DNA of 5,383 nt from Bacillota bacterium (GTDB lineage Bacteria; Bacillota; Clostridia; Lachnospirales; Lachnospiraceae): contig JAEZQN010000131.1 in assembly GCA_023441145.1 (NCBI GenBank), forward strand, positions 1-5,383, read 5' to 3'. Below the pieces are notes generated by a model. It was not told the origin of the DNA. It did no database searches and saw only the letters and a list, made by a program, of their open reading frames with translations. Positions 4,107 to 5,383 of the stretch are shown here, piece after piece; within the stretch, counting starts at the first letter, position 1, and every line of letters begins with the position of its first letter. The position numbers and the translations under genes are program-made.

Positions 4107-5383
4107 ATGTTTTTCTTTTTTGTTGATGAGGAATTAAGTAAAAATTTAATAGTACAGGAAGCATTTCAGAAAATCTGTTTTGAGAAGTTGGTTGCTGAAG
4201 GATATTGTGATATGAATTTAGTATTCAATAGACCACAGTTAAAACGAGAGGAAATTGCTTTTGAATTGGATAGGATGAAATCACCACTAGCAAATTTATT
4301 TAAACATAGGTTTCCCAAATCGATTCAAGAGGTAAAGGAAAAGCTTTTGCCTATTTTAGACACATCCGTAATGGATGTAAAGAAATTTAACAACTTTTGT
4401 TTATTTGTAGTTTTATATTATATTTATCGAGGGATACCTACATATTTAGAGAGAATCGAAATAACGCAGAATATGTTGGTGGAATGGCAGAAGAATATAG
4501 ATTATTCCAGTAGTATTGGCTTATGTAAGCAGATGGACTTAAGAATTTCTACAGGCATCATATTTGACTATAATACGGTAAACTTACGAGTGGTAAAGTC
4601 CATTTCGAATTATATGGATCTTCTTGATGAGATTACTATTCCGGGTAGAAAGATCTTTTTCAGAGGCCATAGTAATATCTCGTATCGATTGTTACCTTCA
4701 ATTTTTCGTAAAGAAGAATGGAGGAAAAATGAAAAGCGGATGTATCAAGAATTGCAGATTAACTGTACAAATGATTTTTCTGGCATGAGAAGTCATTTAG
4801 AAATCTTGGCAGAGATGCAGCATTATGGTCTACCAACTAGACTATTAGATATTACCCAGAACCCTTTAATTGCCCTGTATTTTGCATGTGAAAATCAAGA
4901 TAATAATTCAGGGGAAGTAATTCTTTTTTCCATAGACAAAGATAACATCAAGTATCCACAGAGTGACACAGTTGCATTATTAGCATCCTTACCGTTATTT
5001 ACGAACTTGGTACAAAAAGATTTTTATCTTGCGTCTAAAGATGATACCTTAACAAGGGAGGACTTCAACGAGAAAATAGCCCCTCTAATACAAGAGGTAC
5101 GTTTAGAGAGACCTGGATTTAAGGATGAAGTTGTGAGGGAAGATTTAACAAGTAATTTGGTGGTGATTCCATCTCGCAACAATAGAAGAATTGATAAGCA
5201 AGAAGGTGCATTTATCATATGTGGATTACTAGATGAGATTTACGGCGACAAAACAAACAATACCATTACGGAATTAAGAGCTAGAGATTCTGATGGTAAA
5301 AAGATTATTTGTATTGTGGAGTCAAAAGATAAATTACTGAAGCAATTAAATTCCTTAGGTGTCAATAAAGCAAGGGTATATCC
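4107..5383 (+). CDS. FRG-domain protein (3' end outside window)
   Basis: The frame opens at ATG 4107, directly after an in-frame TAA at 4101, with GGGGGA (4095-4100) as ribosome binding site. It runs 425 codons to the window edge without a stop, so the C terminus is missing. The first ~165 residues are helix-rich and unrecognised. The FRG domain (PF08867) follows. Its name motif is FFRGHSNISYRLLPSIFR (184-201), its core signature HYGLPTRLLDITQNPLIALY (239-258), and its later conserved element RIDKQEGAFIICG (361-373). The FRG domain is of uncertain biochemical role and is common in accessory and defence-associated genes; a defence role here is inference. It lies 27 nt behind arr with no intervening terminator, so co-transcription is likely. 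Its base composition does not differ obviously from its neighbours. It has no signal peptide. The short FFFFV stretch at the N terminus is not a membrane helix. Confidence 0.9.
   Translation, partial: MFFFFVDEELSKNLIVQEAFQKICFEKLVAEGYCDMNLVFNRPQLKREEIAFELDRMKSPLANLFKHRFPKSIQEVKEKLLPILDTSVMDVKKFNNFCLFVVLYYIYRGIPTYLERIEITQNMLVEWQKNIDYSSSIGLCKQMDLRISTGIIFDYNTVNLRVVKSISNYMDLLDEITIPGRKIFFRGHSNISYRLLPSIFRKEEWRKNEKRMYQELQINCTNDFSGMRSHLEILAEMQHYGLPTRLLDITQNPLIALYFACENQDNNSGEVILFSIDKDNIKYPQSDTVALLASLPLFTNLVQKDFYLASKDDTLTREDFNEKIAPLIQEVRLERPGFKDEVVREDLTSNLVVIPSRNNRRIDKQEGAFIICGLLDEIYGDKTNNTITELRARDSDGKKIICIVESKDKLLKQLNSLGVNKARVY

Noticed and set aside
5024..5218. Minus-strand frame of 64 codons
   Set aside because: It is opposite the FRG-domain gene, whose conserved motifs continue through this stretch on the plus strand.

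Overview
The window is AT-rich, with short intergenic gaps, strong GGAGG-type ribosome binding sites, TTG and GTG start candidates and A/T-flanked hairpin terminators. This suggests a low-GC Firmicute, most likely a clostridial or Lachnospiraceae-type genome; that is inference from style, not from a marker gene. There are no rRNA, tRNA, CRISPR or intact insertion-sequence features. The gene content is accessory: defence-type effectors, a resistance enzyme and a signalling pair.

Layout, left to right. (1) Positions 2-935: a gene cut by the left edge that encodes an alpha-helical protein, followed 1 nt later by a TIR-like (PF10137/PycTIR-type) effector gene. A perfect 12-bp hairpin terminator closes this unit at 963-990. 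The last ~17 residues of the first protein and the first ~22 of the TIR protein carry the same short motif (GDIIYG-x-x-[IV]-T-[IV]). (2) 991-1224: non-coding, possibly a decayed fragment plus the promoter region of the next unit. (3) 1225-2473: an ECF-type sigma factor overlapping by 8 nt with a single-pass membrane protein that looks like its anti-sigma factor. (4) 2598-2801: a 67-residue unrecognised protein with an internal repeat. (5) 2903-3433, minus strand: a GNAT acetyltransferase, with a hairpin terminator between it and the small gene. (6) 3654-4079: a rifamycin ADP-ribosyltransferase (arr) behind an extended -10 promoter. (7) 4107 to the right edge: an FRG-domain protein, 27 nt after arr and probably in the same operon. 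It has no stop inside the window.

How the genes may work together: the left pair looks like a two-gene immune module in which the shared motif could couple the helical protein to the TIR NADase, in the manner of bacterial amyloid signalling motifs. The sigma/anti-sigma pair is a self-contained envelope-sensing switch. The arr-FRG pair combines an NAD-consuming resistance enzyme with a domain often seen in defence islands. The motif shared across the first two genes is the most novel signal in the window.
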